A stretch of DNA of 64,000 nt, taken from the NCBI RefSeq assembly GCF_016827675.1, contig NZ_JAERJA010000002.1:1-64000 (forward strand), written 5' to 3'. Below the pieces are notes generated by a model. It ran no database searches. It saw only the letters and a list, made by a program, of their open reading frames with translations, and was not told the origin of the DNA. The position numbers and the translations under genes were made by a program. The stretch is from Nocardioides limicola. Lineage in GTDB: Bacteria > Actinomycetota > Actinomycetes > Propionibacteriales > Nocardioidaceae. This document shows positions 30,239 to 38,707 of this stretch, piece after piece. Each line of letters starts with the position of its first letter. Positions within the stretch are counted from its first letter, which is position 1.

Positions 30239-30832
30239 TTACGCGGGGCGGTTGAACCCAGGCTGCCGCACCTGCCAGTTCCGGGCCTTCGACGCCGCGG
30301 CGCGCTTGCCGGCCGGGGGTCGGGCCGACCGTGACGTGTGTCGAGCCGCTGCCCGGCCCGAGACGTGCCGGGACCCGGCCCGGGCCGCCTTGTTCCGGGC
30401 ACCGAACCGGGCCGATCGCTTGGTCCGGTGCGAGCGAGGTGATGCTGCTGGCTTCGTGGTCGGCGTGGCCTGTTCGCCCGTCGCGCCGGAGGCCTTCGGG
30501 ATCGTCGCCGACGAACCCCTCGCCGCGGTCAACCGCGGGCTTCGGGTCACGGACTCCTGCGCCGCAAGAACGACCCCTTCGCTGTCGGCCTCCGAAAGCG
30601 CGCCGCGGGCCAGGTCGACGAACTCCTCGGCCGCGTGCATCGGTGCCACTACGAAGCCCGGCAGGGCCGGGGCGGTCTGTGGTGCGAACTGAACGCCGCC
30701 CATCACACTGGCCAAGGGCAGATCTGCCGGTCGGCCGTCGCCATGGCTGTCCACGGCGTTGCCGATGATCACCACGCAGGCAAGGGTGACGAAGATGAAG
30801 GCGAACAACGGCCTCCGATGCTCCCTGCTCAC
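30239..30832 (-). CDS. Membrane-anchored protein with basic tail, paralogue of the next gene
   Basis: This 197-residue protein of unknown function starts VSREHRRPLFAFIFVTLACV, with one membrane helix at about residues 8-27. It shares the VSREHR start and a following APALPGFVVAP segment with the 29476-30165 protein. Its C-terminal 85 residues are instead strongly basic (SHRTKRSARFGARNKAAR; HVSGRAAARHTSRSARP). Such a tail could bind nucleic acid if inside, or anionic wall polymer if outside; signal and tail orientation suggest outside. The GTG at 30832 has GAGGGAGGG upstream. The 73-bp gap to the paralogue suggests co-expression. Confidence 0.72.
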   Translation of the reverse strand: MSREHRRPLFAFIFVTLACVVIIGNAVDSHGDGRPADLPLASVMGGVQFAPQTAPALPGFVVAPMHAAEEFVDLARGALSEADSEGVVLAAQESVTRSPRLTAARGSSATIPKASGATGEQATPTTKPAASPRSHRTKRSARFGARNKAARAGSRHVSGRAAARHTSRSARPPAGKRAAASKARNWQVRQPGFNRPA

Positions 30833-30925
30833 GCCGAACCCTCCCTCACCAGTCACCGACTCCCTCGGCCATTGTGACCCGAACCGGTGACCTCGCGCAG
30901 CCGAACCAGGATCTCAGGGTACCGC

Positions 30926-30943
30926 CGGGCCCTGCCGGGCCCG
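30926..30943 (-). terminator. Possible clpX terminator hairpin
   Basis: CGGGCCC and GGGCCCG form a 7-bp perfect stem around a 4-nt loop, about 50 bp after the clpX stop. There is no U tract. Confidence 0.4.
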
Positions 30944-30993
30944 CATCGAGTCTGCTGCCCAGGTCCGGGCTGCCGGGATCACGGCGTCCGGAG

Positions 30994-32268
30994 CTAGGCG
31001 GACTTCTTCTTCTTGGGGGTCTCGATCGGGATCAGCGTCGGCGCGACGTCATCGCGGACCACCTCGCCGGTCACGATCACCTTGGCCACGTCACCGCGCG
31101 AGGGCACCTCGTACATCACGTGCAACAGCACCTCTTCGATGATCGCTCGCAGCCCACGCGCGCCGGTGCCCCGCTCCAGCGCCCGCTCGGCCACCGCAGC
31201 GATCGCCTCCTCGGTGAACTCCAGCTCCACGCCGTCGAGATCGAACAACTTCTGGTACTGCTTGATCAGCGCGTTCCGAGGCTCGGTGAGGATCTGCACC
31301 AAGGCGTCGATGTCGAGCTTGCTGACGCTCGCGATCAGCGGGAGTCGCCCGATGAACTCGGGGATCAGACCGAACTTGGTGAGGTCCTCGGGGCGCACCT
31401 GGGCGAGCAGGTCCTCGGACTCGCGCTCCGCCTGTCCGCGAACCTCGGCCGTGAAGCCCAGCGACTTCTTGCCGACCCGTTGCTCGATGATGTGCTCGAG
31501 CCCGGCGAAGGCACCCCCCACCACGAAGAGCACGTTGGTGGTGTCGATCTGGATGAACTCCTGGTGCGGATGCTTGCGGCCACCCTGAGGGGGCACCGAC
31601 GCGGTGGTCCCCTCCAGGATCTTCAGCAGCGCCTGCTGCACGCCCTCACCGGAGACGTCCCGGGTGATCGACGGGTTCTCGGCCTTCCGGGCGACCTTGT
31701 CGATCTCGTCGATGTAGATGATCCCGGTCTCGGCCTTCTTGACGTCGTAGTCGGCCGCCTGGATCAGTTTGAGCAGGATGTTCTCCACGTCCTCACCGAC
31801 GTACCCGGCCTCGGTGAGAGCGGTCGCGTCGGCGATGGCGAACGGGACGTTGAGCATCCGGGCCAGCGTCTGGGCCAGGTAGGTCTTGCCGCAGCCGGTC
31901 GGCCCGATCACCAAGATGTTGGACTTGGCGACCTCGACGCTCTCCTCGCGGGAGTGCTTGCTCGGCGCAGCGCTCGAGCGAACCCGCTTGTAGTGGTTGT
32001 AGACCGCCACCGCCAGGGACTTCTTCGCCTGCTCCTGACCGATCACGTAGGAGTTGAGGAACTCGAAGATCTCCTTGGGCTTGGGGAGCTCCTCGAGGCC
32101 GACCTCGGAGCCTTCGCTGAGCTCCTCCTCGATGATCTCGTTGCAGAGATCGATGCACTCGTCGCAGATGTAGACGCCGGGGCCGGCGATCAACTTCTTG
32201 ACCTGCTTCTGACTCTTTCCACAGAAAGAGCACTTCAACAGGTCGCCTCCCTCACCGATACGTGCCAC
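30994..32268 (-). CDS. clpX: ATP-dependent Clp protease ATPase subunit ClpX
   Basis: This AAA+ unfoldase feeds substrates to ClpP1P2 (424 aa). The N-terminal zinc-binding domain has CSFCGKS and [10 protein letters not shown] (C4). The ATPase has [15 protein letters not shown] (Walker A), [11 protein letters not shown] (Walker B) and the [10 protein letters not shown] pore loop. [13 protein letters not shown] and the sensor region follow. The C-terminus ends in a Lys-rich PKKKKSA. The start GTG at 32268 lies 29 bp after the clpP2 stop. Gene order clpP1-clpP2-clpX is standard in actinobacteria. Confidence 0.97.
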   Translation of the reverse strand: MARIGEGGDLLKCSFCGKSQKQVKKLIAGPGVYICDECIDLCNEIIEEELSEGSEVGLEELPKPKEIFEFLNSYVIGQEQAKKSLAVAVYNHYKRVRSSAAPSKHSREESVEVAKSNILVIGPTGCGKTYLAQTLARMLNVPFAIADATALTEAGYVGEDVENILLKLIQAADYDVKKAETGIIYIDEIDKVARKAENPSITRDVSGEGVQQALLKILEGTTASVPPQGGRKHPHQEFIQIDTTNVLFVVGGAFAGLEHIIEQRVGKKSLGFTAEVRGQAERESEDLLAQVRPEDLTKFGLIPEFIGRLPLIASVSKLDIDALVQILTEPRNALIKQYQKLFDLDGVELEFTEEAIAAVAERALERGTGARGLRAIIEEVLLHVMYEVPSRGDVAKVIVTGEVVRDDVAPTLIPIETPKKKKSA

Positions 32269-32297
32269 GGGTCAACCCTTCTCTGCGTACTGCACGG

Positions 32298-32906
32298 TCA
32301 TGCAAGTGCCGGGATGCCCTTCCGCGATTCAAGGACGGCATCGATAAGACCGTACTCGACAGCAGCCTCCGCAGTCAGGATCTTGTCGCGCTCGATGTCG
32401 TGGCTCACTTCCTCGACCGGCTTGCCGCTGTGCTCGGAGATCATCTTCTCCAGCAGCTCCCGCATCCGGAGGATCTCGTTGGCCTGGATCTCGATGTCCG
32501 ACGTCTGACCGAAGGTGCCCTCGGTGTAGGGCTGGTGGATCAGGATCCGGCTGTTCGGCAGTGCGAGCCGCTTGCCGGGGGCACCGGCCGCCAGCAGGAT
32601 CGCCGCCGCCGACGCGGCCTGCCCCAGGCAGACCGTCTGCACGTCGGGCTTGATGAACCGCATCGTGTCGTAGATCGCGGTCAGCGCGGTGAAGGAGCCA
32701 CCGGGCGAGTTGATGTAGATCTGGATGTCCTGATCGGGGTTCATCGTCTCCAGGCACAGCAGCTGCGCCATCACCGCGTTGGCGACGTCGTCGGAGATCG
32801 GGGTCCCGAGGAAGATGATCCGCTCCTCGAAGAGCTTGGCGTACGGGTCGATGCGCCGGAAGCCGTAGGAGGTGCGTTCCTCCCACTGGGGGATGTAGTA
32901 GTTCAC
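32298..32906 (-). CDS. clpP2: ATP-dependent Clp protease proteolytic subunit 2
   Basis: This serine protease subunit has 202 aa. It starts [20 protein letters not shown], with [16 protein letters not shown] as in actinobacterial ClpP2. The catalytic Ser is in [14 protein letters not shown], His in [12 protein letters not shown] and Asp in [10 protein letters not shown]. The GTG at 32906 has AAGGA upstream and begins 4 bp after the clpP1 stop. ClpP1 and ClpP2 form mixed tetradecamers. Confidence 0.96.
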   Translation of the reverse strand: MNYYIPQWEERTSYGFRRIDPYAKLFEERIIFLGTPISDDVANAVMAQLLCLETMNPDQDIQIYINSPGGSFTALTAIYDTMRFIKPDVQTVCLGQAASAAAILLAAGAPGKRLALPNSRILIHQPYTEGTFGQTSDIEIQANEILRMRELLEKMISEHSGKPVEEVSHDIERDKILTAEAAVEYGLIDAVLESRKGIPALA

Positions 32907-32910
32907 GTGC

Positions 32911-33558
32911 TCAGTCCTTCCGCTTGCCGTGCGCGGGCCGACCCTCGTCGGAGGCTTCCCGGGCACTGGTGACGACCTGGTCGATGAAGCCGTACTCCAG
33001 GGCCTGGTCGGCGGTGAACCACCGGTCCCGATCGGCGTCGGTGATCACCTGCTCGAGAGGCTGGCCGGTGTGCTCGGAGATCAGCTCCAGGAGCACCTTC
33101 TTGATGTGCAGCGACTGCTGGGCCTGGATCTTGATGTCGGAGGCGGACCCGCCCATCCCCGACGACGGCTGGTGCATCATGATCCGCGCGTGCGGCAGCG
33201 CATAACGCTTGCCCTTGGCGCCGGCACACAGCAGGAACTGTCCCATCGACGCGGCCAGGCCCATGCCCACCGTGGCCACATCGTTGGGGATGTAGTTCAT
33301 GGTGTCGTAGATCGCCATCCCGGCGTCCACGGAGCCACCCGGGGAGTTGATGTGCAAGAAGATGTCGGCCTCGGGGTCCTCGGCACTGAGCAGCAGGAGC
33401 TGGGCGCAGATGGCGTTCGCGTTCTGGTCCCGCACCTCCGACCCGAGGAAGACGATGCGCTCGCGGAGCAAGCGCTGGTAGATGTGGTCGTCGAGCCCGT
33501 ACGTCGGCACCCCACCGTTCATGGCTGGGGCGCCGGGAGCGCTGGTGTTCTGGTTCAC
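32911..33558 (-). CDS. clpP1: ATP-dependent Clp protease proteolytic subunit 1
   Basis: The partner subunit of ClpP2 has about 215 aa. The catalytic Ser is in [13 protein letters not shown], His in [14 protein letters not shown] and Asp in [10 protein letters not shown]. The GTG at 33558 ([16 protein letters not shown]) has no ribosome binding site but a TAGGGT -10 box 7 bp upstream, so the clpP1P2 mRNA is probably leaderless. The open frame to 33780 has no family similarity in its upstream part. I do not see a ClgR site with certainty. Confidence 0.95.
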   Translation of the reverse strand: MNQNTSAPGAPAMNGGVPTYGLDDHIYQRLLRERIVFLGSEVRDQNANAICAQLLLLSAEDPEADIFLHINSPGGSVDAGMAIYDTMNYIPNDVATVGMGLAASMGQFLLCAGAKGKRYALPHARIMMHQPSSGMGGSASDIKIQAQQSLHIKKVLLELISEHTGQPLEQVITDADRDRWFTADQALEYGFIDQVVTSAREASDEGRPAHGKRKD

Positions 33559-33565
33559 GTCGCCG

Positions 33566-33571
33566 ACCCTA
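33566..33571 (-). promoter_or_regulatory. -10 box (TAGGGT) for clpP1P2
   Basis: TAGGGT ends 7 bp before the clpP1 GTG at 33558. Confidence 0.55.
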
Positions 33572-33652
33572 GCCCGTGACACCGTCACACCGGAGGAATG
33601 TGGGGTCATGTTCGCCCACAGCAGATTCACCCGACGGGCACTGGGCGCGCCC

Positions 33653-34168
33653 TCACTCGCTGTCGACGCACTCCCGGATCCGGCCGAAGGATTCCAGGGC
33701 TTCGTCGCTGTACTCGACGTAGAGCAGCACCGAGGCCACGAACGCACCGGCCAGTTCCGGGGTGATCTCCGCACCGACACACTCGCGCTGGACCTCGGGC
33801 GCTTCGTCGCCCACCTCGCCCAGGATCACCTCGGTGATGCCGTCGCACTCGGCCAGGCCGGCGATCAGCGAATCCGGATCGGTGACCAGCGCCTGGACCT
33901 CGAACGCGTGCTCGGGGTCGGCCAGGTCGGCGGCCGTGAGCCCGGCCGCCTCGACCCGGTCCGTGCCCAGCGCGTCGATCACGGTGGAGGCCACGCAGGT
34001 GGCCAGTTCGTCCGGGCCGCCGAGATCGGCCGCCCGCAGGATCGTCGCGTACTCGGCGACCATCGTCTTCCCGGCAACGTCACCGGGCACCTCGGGGTCG
34101 TCGGCGCTGCTGCATCCGGCCGCCACGGTGGCCAACGCCGCCATCACGGCCAGTCCGACTCTGCGCAT
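33653..34168 (-). CDS. Small secreted lipoprotein, unknown function
   Basis: The 171-residue protein has a lipoprotein signal: [20 protein letters not shown], with lipobox VAAGC, so Cys19 is lipidated and the protein is anchored outside. The mature part is acidic and has three further Cys (ATCVAST, LAECDG, and RECVG/RECVD near the end), which may form disulfides. No known domain is recognised. TAGGCT lies 8 bp before the ATG. Confidence 0.8.
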   Translation of the reverse strand: MRRVGLAVMAALATVAAGCSSADDPEVPGDVAGKTMVAEYATILRAADLGGPDELATCVASTVIDALGTDRVEAAGLTAADLADPEHAFEVQALVTDPDSLIAGLAECDGITEVILGEVGDEAPEVQRECVGAEITPELAGAFVASVLLYVEYSDEALESFGRIRECVDSE

Positions 34169-34176
34169 GGCCGGTG

Positions 34177-34182
34177 AGCCTA
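34177..34182 (-). promoter_or_regulatory. -10 box (TAGGCT) for the lipoprotein gene
   Basis: TAGGCT ends 8 bp before the ATG at 34168. Confidence 0.5.
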
Positions 34183-34194
34183 GCCCAGCGGCGC

Positions 34195-34656
34195 TCAGCC
34201 TTCGACGGCCTGCTTCAGCCGGGCGAGGGTCTGGCTCATCCCGGCCTCCAGTTCGTCGGCATGGGCGCCGCTGCCGCCGAGGAGGGCGCCGGCGAACACC
34301 CGGCTCCCGACGGTGAGCCGGCGCGGCACCGGCCGGCGGTGCACCACCCGGGTGCCGTCACCGTCGGGGGACAGTTCATAGATCCACCGCGCGCCGCTGG
34401 AGGTGGTGTCCCAGGCGAACTGCCGGTTCGGCTCCACGGTGACCACCACGTTGCGGGTCGGCCAGACCACCGCCTTGCGCCGGTTGAGACCCAGGTACCA
34501 CTGTCCGACGCGCAGCCCGCCGGGCTTGAGCGGGATCATCCGCAGCGTCTCCGGGCTCCATTCCCGCATCCGGCCCAGATCCGTCAGCACCTCCCAGACC
34601 TGCCCCGGGTCGGCGTCGATGACGATGCTGGCCAGCAGTTCCCGGTCGGCGTTCAT
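34195..34656 (-). CDS. SRPBCC (START-like) family protein
   Basis: The 153-residue protein begins MNADRELLASIVIDADPGQV. It has the helix-grip pattern of polyketide-cyclase/START-like proteins: VWEVLTDLGRMREWSPE, a WRWTTSSGARWIYELSPDG-like strand region, and a long C-terminal amphipathic helix (AGMSQTLARLKQAVEG). Such proteins bind hydrophobic ligands such as lipids. The ATG at 34656 has AGGAAG upstream and overlaps the lipase stop (ATGA). It thus forms a tight operon with two alpha/beta-hydrolase-fold proteins, which suggests a lipid-related role. Confidence 0.82.
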   Translation of the reverse strand: MNADRELLASIVIDADPGQVWEVLTDLGRMREWSPETLRMIPLKPGGLRVGQWYLGLNRRKAVVWPTRNVVVTVEPNRQFAWDTTSSGARWIYELSPDGDGTRVVHRRPVPRRLTVGSRVFAGALLGGSGAHADELEAGMSQTLARLKQAVEG

Positions 34657-35930
34657 CGGCTGCTTCCTGTCGAGGTGTGGTGGGTGTGGGCAGGGACCGG
34701 TTCGGCCAGCCAGCGACGCATCGCCGCGTAGACGTCGGCATGGTTGAGCAGCGCGAAGTGGTCGGCGCCGGGGACGAAGAGCCGGTCCGCGCCGGGGAAC
34801 AACTCCTGGCCGCGGGCGGTGCGACCGAACGCGGACCGAGGTTTGACCAGCAGGTCCCCCAGCGTGGTGCTGACCGGATGGCGTTCGCTCTTGGCGAGGC
34901 TGCCGGCGACCAGCCGGTACCGGACATGCGGCAGGTTCTCCACGTCCGCGGGCCGCGGCCGTTGCAGGTCCTCGATGCCGGCGGAGCGCTGGTCCAGGAT
35001 CCCGGCCAGCGGTGCGGACTCGGCGAAGAGCTTGAGGCCCCGGGAGAGGCCGTGGGCGCCCGCGGCCACATGTGACCCCAGGTGAGGGGTGGCCACCGCG
35101 ACCAGGTCGCTGACCAGGTCCTGCCAGGGCCGGGCACTGTCCAGCCGGACCGCGCAGGCGGCCCGGGAGATCAGGCCACCCATCGAGTGACCGACCAGCA
35201 CGATCCGACGGACCGGCACCGGCCAGGCGGCCACCAGCCGGTCGAGCAGCGACGCGAGCGCGACCCCGTTCTCGCTGATCGCCAGCCCCGTGTTCGCTCG
35301 CAGGTACAGGGCCGAGAAACCGAGGTCCCGGGTCAGCCGATCCCCATAACTGCCGCCGTGGCGCTCGGCCTGGTGCTGCCACCAGGACTCGTCCTCGGTG
35401 AGGCCATGCAGGAAGACCACCAGGTCGGCGCTCGGCTGCGGGTACGCCGCACGCAGGGCGTCGGTCTGCAACGGCAGGTCGGCGCCGCGGTGCCGCACGG
35501 CCATCCGGATCGCCCGGTCGGGCAGCTGTTCGGCCAACCGGTCGCCCAGGACGCCGTGCACGAACGCGTTCGCCCAGCGACCGGTCGGGGTGCTCTCGAT
35601 GCCGGTGCCGAGCCCGCGCCGGTCACCGACCCGAAACAGTGCGGAGCCGCCGCGGAGGCCGTAGCCGAAGCCGGCGTACAACCCGTGCGCGAGGCCGTGG
35701 TGTGCCACCTCGACGGGCCTGCCGAGGCCGCCGGTGGCCGGAGTCACGATGCCGTGCACCCGGGTGGCGATCGCCCGATGCATGTCCCGGACGGTGCCCA
35801 GCACCACCTCGTCGAGCAGGTCCAGCCCGATCGCCGCCGCCTCGAGCGAGCCCAACTCCCGGCTGGGCAGCGTGGACACCGGCACGGCCTCGATCGGCAC
35901 CGGCGTACGCGTCGGATCCTCCAGCACCAT
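34653..35930 (-). CDS. Alpha/beta-hydrolase lipase/esterase (PGAP1-like)
   Basis: The 425-residue protein has an N-terminal helical region of about 160 residues. The hydrolase core then shows LVVFLHGLTEDESWW (oxyanion loop), RRIVLVGHSMGGLISRAACA with the nucleophile Ser in GHSMGG, VAVATPHLGSHVA, and ADHFALLNHADVYAAMRRWL with a likely catalytic His. No signal peptide is seen, so it is probably cytoplasmic or membrane-peripheral. It overlaps the SRPBCC gene and begins 1 bp after the paralogous pseudoenzyme gene. Confidence 0.88.
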   Translation of the reverse strand: MVLEDPTRTPVPIEAVPVSTLPSRELGSLEAAAIGLDLLDEVVLGTVRDMHRAIATRVHGIVTPATGGLGRPVEVAHHGLAHGLYAGFGYGLRGGSALFRVGDRRGLGTGIESTPTGRWANAFVHGVLGDRLAEQLPDRAIRMAVRHRGADLPLQTDALRAAYPQPSADLVVFLHGLTEDESWWQHQAERHGGSYGDRLTRDLGFSALYLRANTGLAISENGVALASLLDRLVAAWPVPVRRIVLVGHSMGGLISRAACAVRLDSARPWQDLVSDLVAVATPHLGSHVAAGAHGLSRGLKLFAESAPLAGILDQRSAGIEDLQRPRPADVENLPHVRYRLVAGSLAKSERHPVSTTLGDLLVKPRSAFGRTARGQELFPGADRLFVPGADHFALLNHADVYAAMRRWLAEPVPAHTHHTSTGSSR

Positions 35931-35931
35931 C

Positions 35932-36945
35932 TCAGACCAGCCAGTCCAGCAGCGCCCGGTGCACGTCGGGGTGGTTGGTCAGCGCCGCCCCGGGCTCCTC
36001 CACGTGATGCATCTCGGCGGCCGGGAAGAGCAGGTGTGCGCGTCGTGGCCGACGGGTCGCGGTGTGCCGCCACCAGAGCAGGCCGCCGAGCATCCCGCCG
36101 ACGGGGTTGGCGGAGACGACGGCCTTGCGGACCACGAGTTGGTAGCGGGCTCGGGGCAGATCGGGTACGTCGACCGGGGCCCGGTCCAGGGTGGTCAGTC
36201 CGGCCAGGTGCTCGTCGAACTGCCGGCCCAGGGTGGTGACCGCCCGTCGTCGGGCGTCGACCAGGTGCGGGGTGCCGAGCAGCACCACGTCGGTGACCAG
36301 GTCGGTCCAGTGTCGGGACGCGGTGGGGGCGAGGCCTCCGGCGGCCCGGATCACCAGTCCACCGGCGCCGTGACCGATGAACGCGATCCGCTTCGGCGGC
36401 ACCGGCCATGCGTCGATGGTGCGCTGCAGCAGCGCGGCCGTGGCCAGCCCGGTCTCGGTGGGGGTGCGCCGATGGTCCACGACCAGGTGGATTGGCGTCC
36501 AGTCGAGCAGACTGCGGAGCCGGCTGGCGTAGCTGCCTCCGGCCGCGTCGGCCCCGGCCGCCCAGACGGCGTCGCTCTCCCCCTCGCCGGCGATCAGCAC
36601 CACGATCTGGTCGGTGGGAGCCAGCAGACGCGTGCCGACCTCGCCGGGGGCGCAGTCGACACCGTCCACCCGGAGTCGCACGGCGGGGACCTCCTGGTCC
36701 ACGCCACCGATCACCTTGGCCACCGGGGCGGTGGCCAGCGCGATCGGGACCCGGCTCAGGCCGACGAGCCGCAGTCCGAGGCCGGCGGTGCTGCGGAGCA
36801 GCACCAGCCCCGCCTGGACCCGACGGCCCAACTGGGTGGTCGTGGTCTCGACCACCTTGATCGGGTCAGGTCCGGACGGGGCCCGGTGGCGCCCCGGCTC
36901 TGGGACGACGGCGTACTCGTCGTCATCGAGTCGGAGCGTGGTCAT
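35932..36945 (-). CDS. Lipase-like pseudoenzyme (nucleophile serine lost)
   Basis: This 337-residue paralogue of the downstream lipase has the same order of elements. The oxyanion strand is IVVLIAGEGESDAVW instead of VVFLHGLTEDESWW. The nucleophile elbow is KRIAFIGHGAGGLVIRAAGG instead of GHSMGG, so Ser is replaced by Gly. The VVLLGTPHLVDARR strand and a C-terminal HPDVHRALLDWLV remain. It is intact and in operon with the active copy, so it is probably a regulatory or scaffold subunit and not debris. GACACT lies 7 bp before the ATG. Confidence 0.82.
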   Translation of the reverse strand: MTTLRLDDDEYAVVPEPGRHRAPSGPDPIKVVETTTTQLGRRVQAGLVLLRSTAGLGLRLVGLSRVPIALATAPVAKVIGGVDQEVPAVRLRVDGVDCAPGEVGTRLLAPTDQIVVLIAGEGESDAVWAAGADAAGGSYASRLRSLLDWTPIHLVVDHRRTPTETGLATAALLQRTIDAWPVPPKRIAFIGHGAGGLVIRAAGGLAPTASRHWTDLVTDVVLLGTPHLVDARRRAVTTLGRQFDEHLAGLTTLDRAPVDVPDLPRARYQLVVRKAVVSANPVGGMLGGLLWWRHTATRRPRRAHLLFPAAEMHHVEEPGAALTNHPDVHRALLDWLV

Positions 36946-36952
36946 GGGATCA

Positions 36953-36958
36953 AGTGTC
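36953..36958 (-). promoter_or_regulatory. -10 box (GACACT) for the lipase operon
   Basis: GACACT ends 7 bp before the ATG at 36945. This would drive the pseudoenzyme-lipase-SRPBCC operon. Confidence 0.45.
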
Positions 36959-37007
36959 GGTGTCGACGTCGAGACTGGTCAACGCGACGCGCCACAGATC
37001 ACATGTG

Positions 37008-38405
37008 TCAGTCGTCGCTCGCGGTGGCCTCGGCCTCGCCCGTGGCCTCGGCCTCGGGGGTCTCCTCGACCGGCTCGGCGTAGGTGCCATCGGGCTGCAG
37101 TCCCTTGAGCTGGACCGTGTTGCCGGAGGCGTCGGCGACCGAAGCGGCCTCGACGACCAGCTGGAGCGCCTTGCCACGCAGGATCTCGGCGATCATGTCC
37201 GGGATGTGGTTGTGCTCGAACATGTGGTTCGCGAACTCCTGCGGGTCCTGGCCGGACTGCTGAGCGCGGCGGACCAGGTGCTGGGAGAGGTCGGCCTGGT
37301 CGACGCCGATCTCCTTCTCCTTGGCGATCGCGTCCAGGACGAACTGAGCGGCGATGGCGTCGCGGACCCGGCGGTCGAGGTCGGCCTCGAACTCCTCGAT
37401 GGTCTGCTTCTCGTCCTCGAGGTACTTCTCCATCGTCATCCCGGCGTACATGAGCTGCTGCTCGATGCTCTGCCGGCGCGAGTTCAGCTCGTCGGTGACC
37501 AGGTTCTCCGGCAGCGGCACCTCGACGGTGGACAGCAGCTGCTCCAGGACCGCGTCGCGGGCTGCGGCCGCCTGCTCCAGGCGCTTGCCGCGGCCCAGCC
37601 GCTCACGCACATCGGCAGTGAACTCCTCGACGGTGTCGAACTCCGACGCCATCTGCGCGAACTCGTCGTCCAGCTCCGGCAGCTCCTGCTCCTGGACCTT
37701 GGTCACCTTGACCTGGATCTCGACGTCCTGACCGACCAGGTCACCGCCGACCAGCTGCGAGCCGAAGGTCTTCTCCTCGCCGGCGGCCATCCCGATCAGC
37801 GCGTCGTCCAGACCGTCCACCATGCCGCCGCGACCGACCTGGTACGACGTACCGGCCATCTCGGCGCCCTCCAGCGGCTCCCCGTCCTGGGTGGCCGCCA
37901 GGTCGATGACCACGTAGTCGCCGTCGGCAGCGGCCCGCTCGACCTCGATCAGGGTGCCGAACCGCTCACGCAGCGCCTGCACCTGCTCGTCGACGTCGTC
38001 ATCGGTGACGACGATGTCCTCGACCTCGGCCTCGATGCCCTCGTAGGCGGGGAGGGTGATCTCCGGCTTCACGTCCACCTCGGCGGTGAACTCGAGCACA
38101 CCGTCGTCCTCGAGCTTGGTCACCTCGATGTCGGGCTGGCCGAGCGGCTCCAGCGAGTTCTCCTGCAGCGCCTCGGTGTAGCTCTTCGGCAGCACCTCGT
38201 TGACGGCCTGGTCGAGGACCGCGCCCCGACCGATCTGGCGGTCGATGATGGCCGGCGGGACCTTGCCCCGGCGGAAGCCGGGGATGTTGATCTGCTGGGC
38301 GATCTGCTTGTACGCCGCGTCGAGGCTCGGCTTGAGCTCCTCGAAGGGCACCTCGACGGTCAGCTTGGCCCGGGTCGGGCTCAAGGTCTCGACGGCGCTC
38401 TTCAC
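37008..38405 (-). CDS. tig: Trigger factor, ribosome-associated chaperone and peptidyl-prolyl isomerase
   Basis: The 465-aa protein binds L23 at the exit tunnel and folds nascent chains. The N-terminal ribosome-binding signature is NIPGFRRGKVPPAII. The middle FKBP domain contains GDYVVIDLAATQDG and FGSQLVGGD. The long helical C-terminal domain ends in an acidic tail rich in Glu, Ala and Thr. The GTG at 38405 has GAGGAG upstream; the frame extends only 5 codons further. It lies upstream of the clp locus with the lipase operon between. Confidence 0.96.
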   Translation of the reverse strand: MKSAVETLSPTRAKLTVEVPFEELKPSLDAAYKQIAQQINIPGFRRGKVPPAIIDRQIGRGAVLDQAVNEVLPKSYTEALQENSLEPLGQPDIEVTKLEDDGVLEFTAEVDVKPEITLPAYEGIEAEVEDIVVTDDDVDEQVQALRERFGTLIEVERAAADGDYVVIDLAATQDGEPLEGAEMAGTSYQVGRGGMVDGLDDALIGMAAGEEKTFGSQLVGGDLVGQDVEIQVKVTKVQEQELPELDDEFAQMASEFDTVEEFTADVRERLGRGKRLEQAAAARDAVLEQLLSTVEVPLPENLVTDELNSRRQSIEQQLMYAGMTMEKYLEDEKQTIEEFEADLDRRVRDAIAAQFVLDAIAKEKEIGVDQADLSQHLVRRAQQSGQDPQEFANHMFEHNHIPDMIAEILRGKALQLVVEAASVADASGNTVQLKGLQPDGTYAEPVEETPEAEATGEAEATASDD

Positions 38406-38461
38406 AGGTTGTCTCCTCATTCGTGTAGCGAAGTCCCTGCGGCGGGTCCGCAGGGAACATG

Positions 38462-38534
38462 TCGGGGCGACAGGACTCGAACCTGCGGTCTCCTGCTCCC
38501 AAAGCAGGCGCGCTAGCCACTACGCTACGCCCCG
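38462..38534 (-). tRNA. tRNA-Pro (anticodon TGG)
   Basis: On the minus strand the acceptor is CGGGGCG/CGCCCCG and the anticodon arm is CCTGC-TTTGGGA-GCAGG with anticodon TGG. The T arm is around GGTTCGAGTCC. The discriminator is A. CCA is not encoded. Confidence 0.95.
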
Positions 38535-38571
38535 CCAAGCGGCGTGCTCAGCGTCGAGCACACCTCCTGAG

Positions 38572-38642
38572 AGCGGATGACGGGAATCGAACCCGCGTAG
38601 CCAGTTTGGAAGACTGGGGCTCTACCATTGAGCTACATCCGC
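38572..38642 (-). tRNA. tRNA-Gly (anticodon TCC)
   Basis: On the minus strand the acceptor is GCGGATG/CATCCGC and the D arm is GCTC-AATGGTA-GAGC. The anticodon arm is CCAGT-CTTCCAA-ACTGG with anticodon TCC, and the T arm is GCGGG-TTCGATT-CCCGT. The discriminator is T. CCA is not encoded. It is 37 bp upstream of tRNA-Pro on the same strand, so they probably share a transcript. Confidence 0.95.
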
Positions 38643-38707
38643 GCGCACCGGTTTCGGTGCGGTGCCATGGTGCCACACGCCCGGCGGCGGCTCCGAATCA
38701 GATCCCC

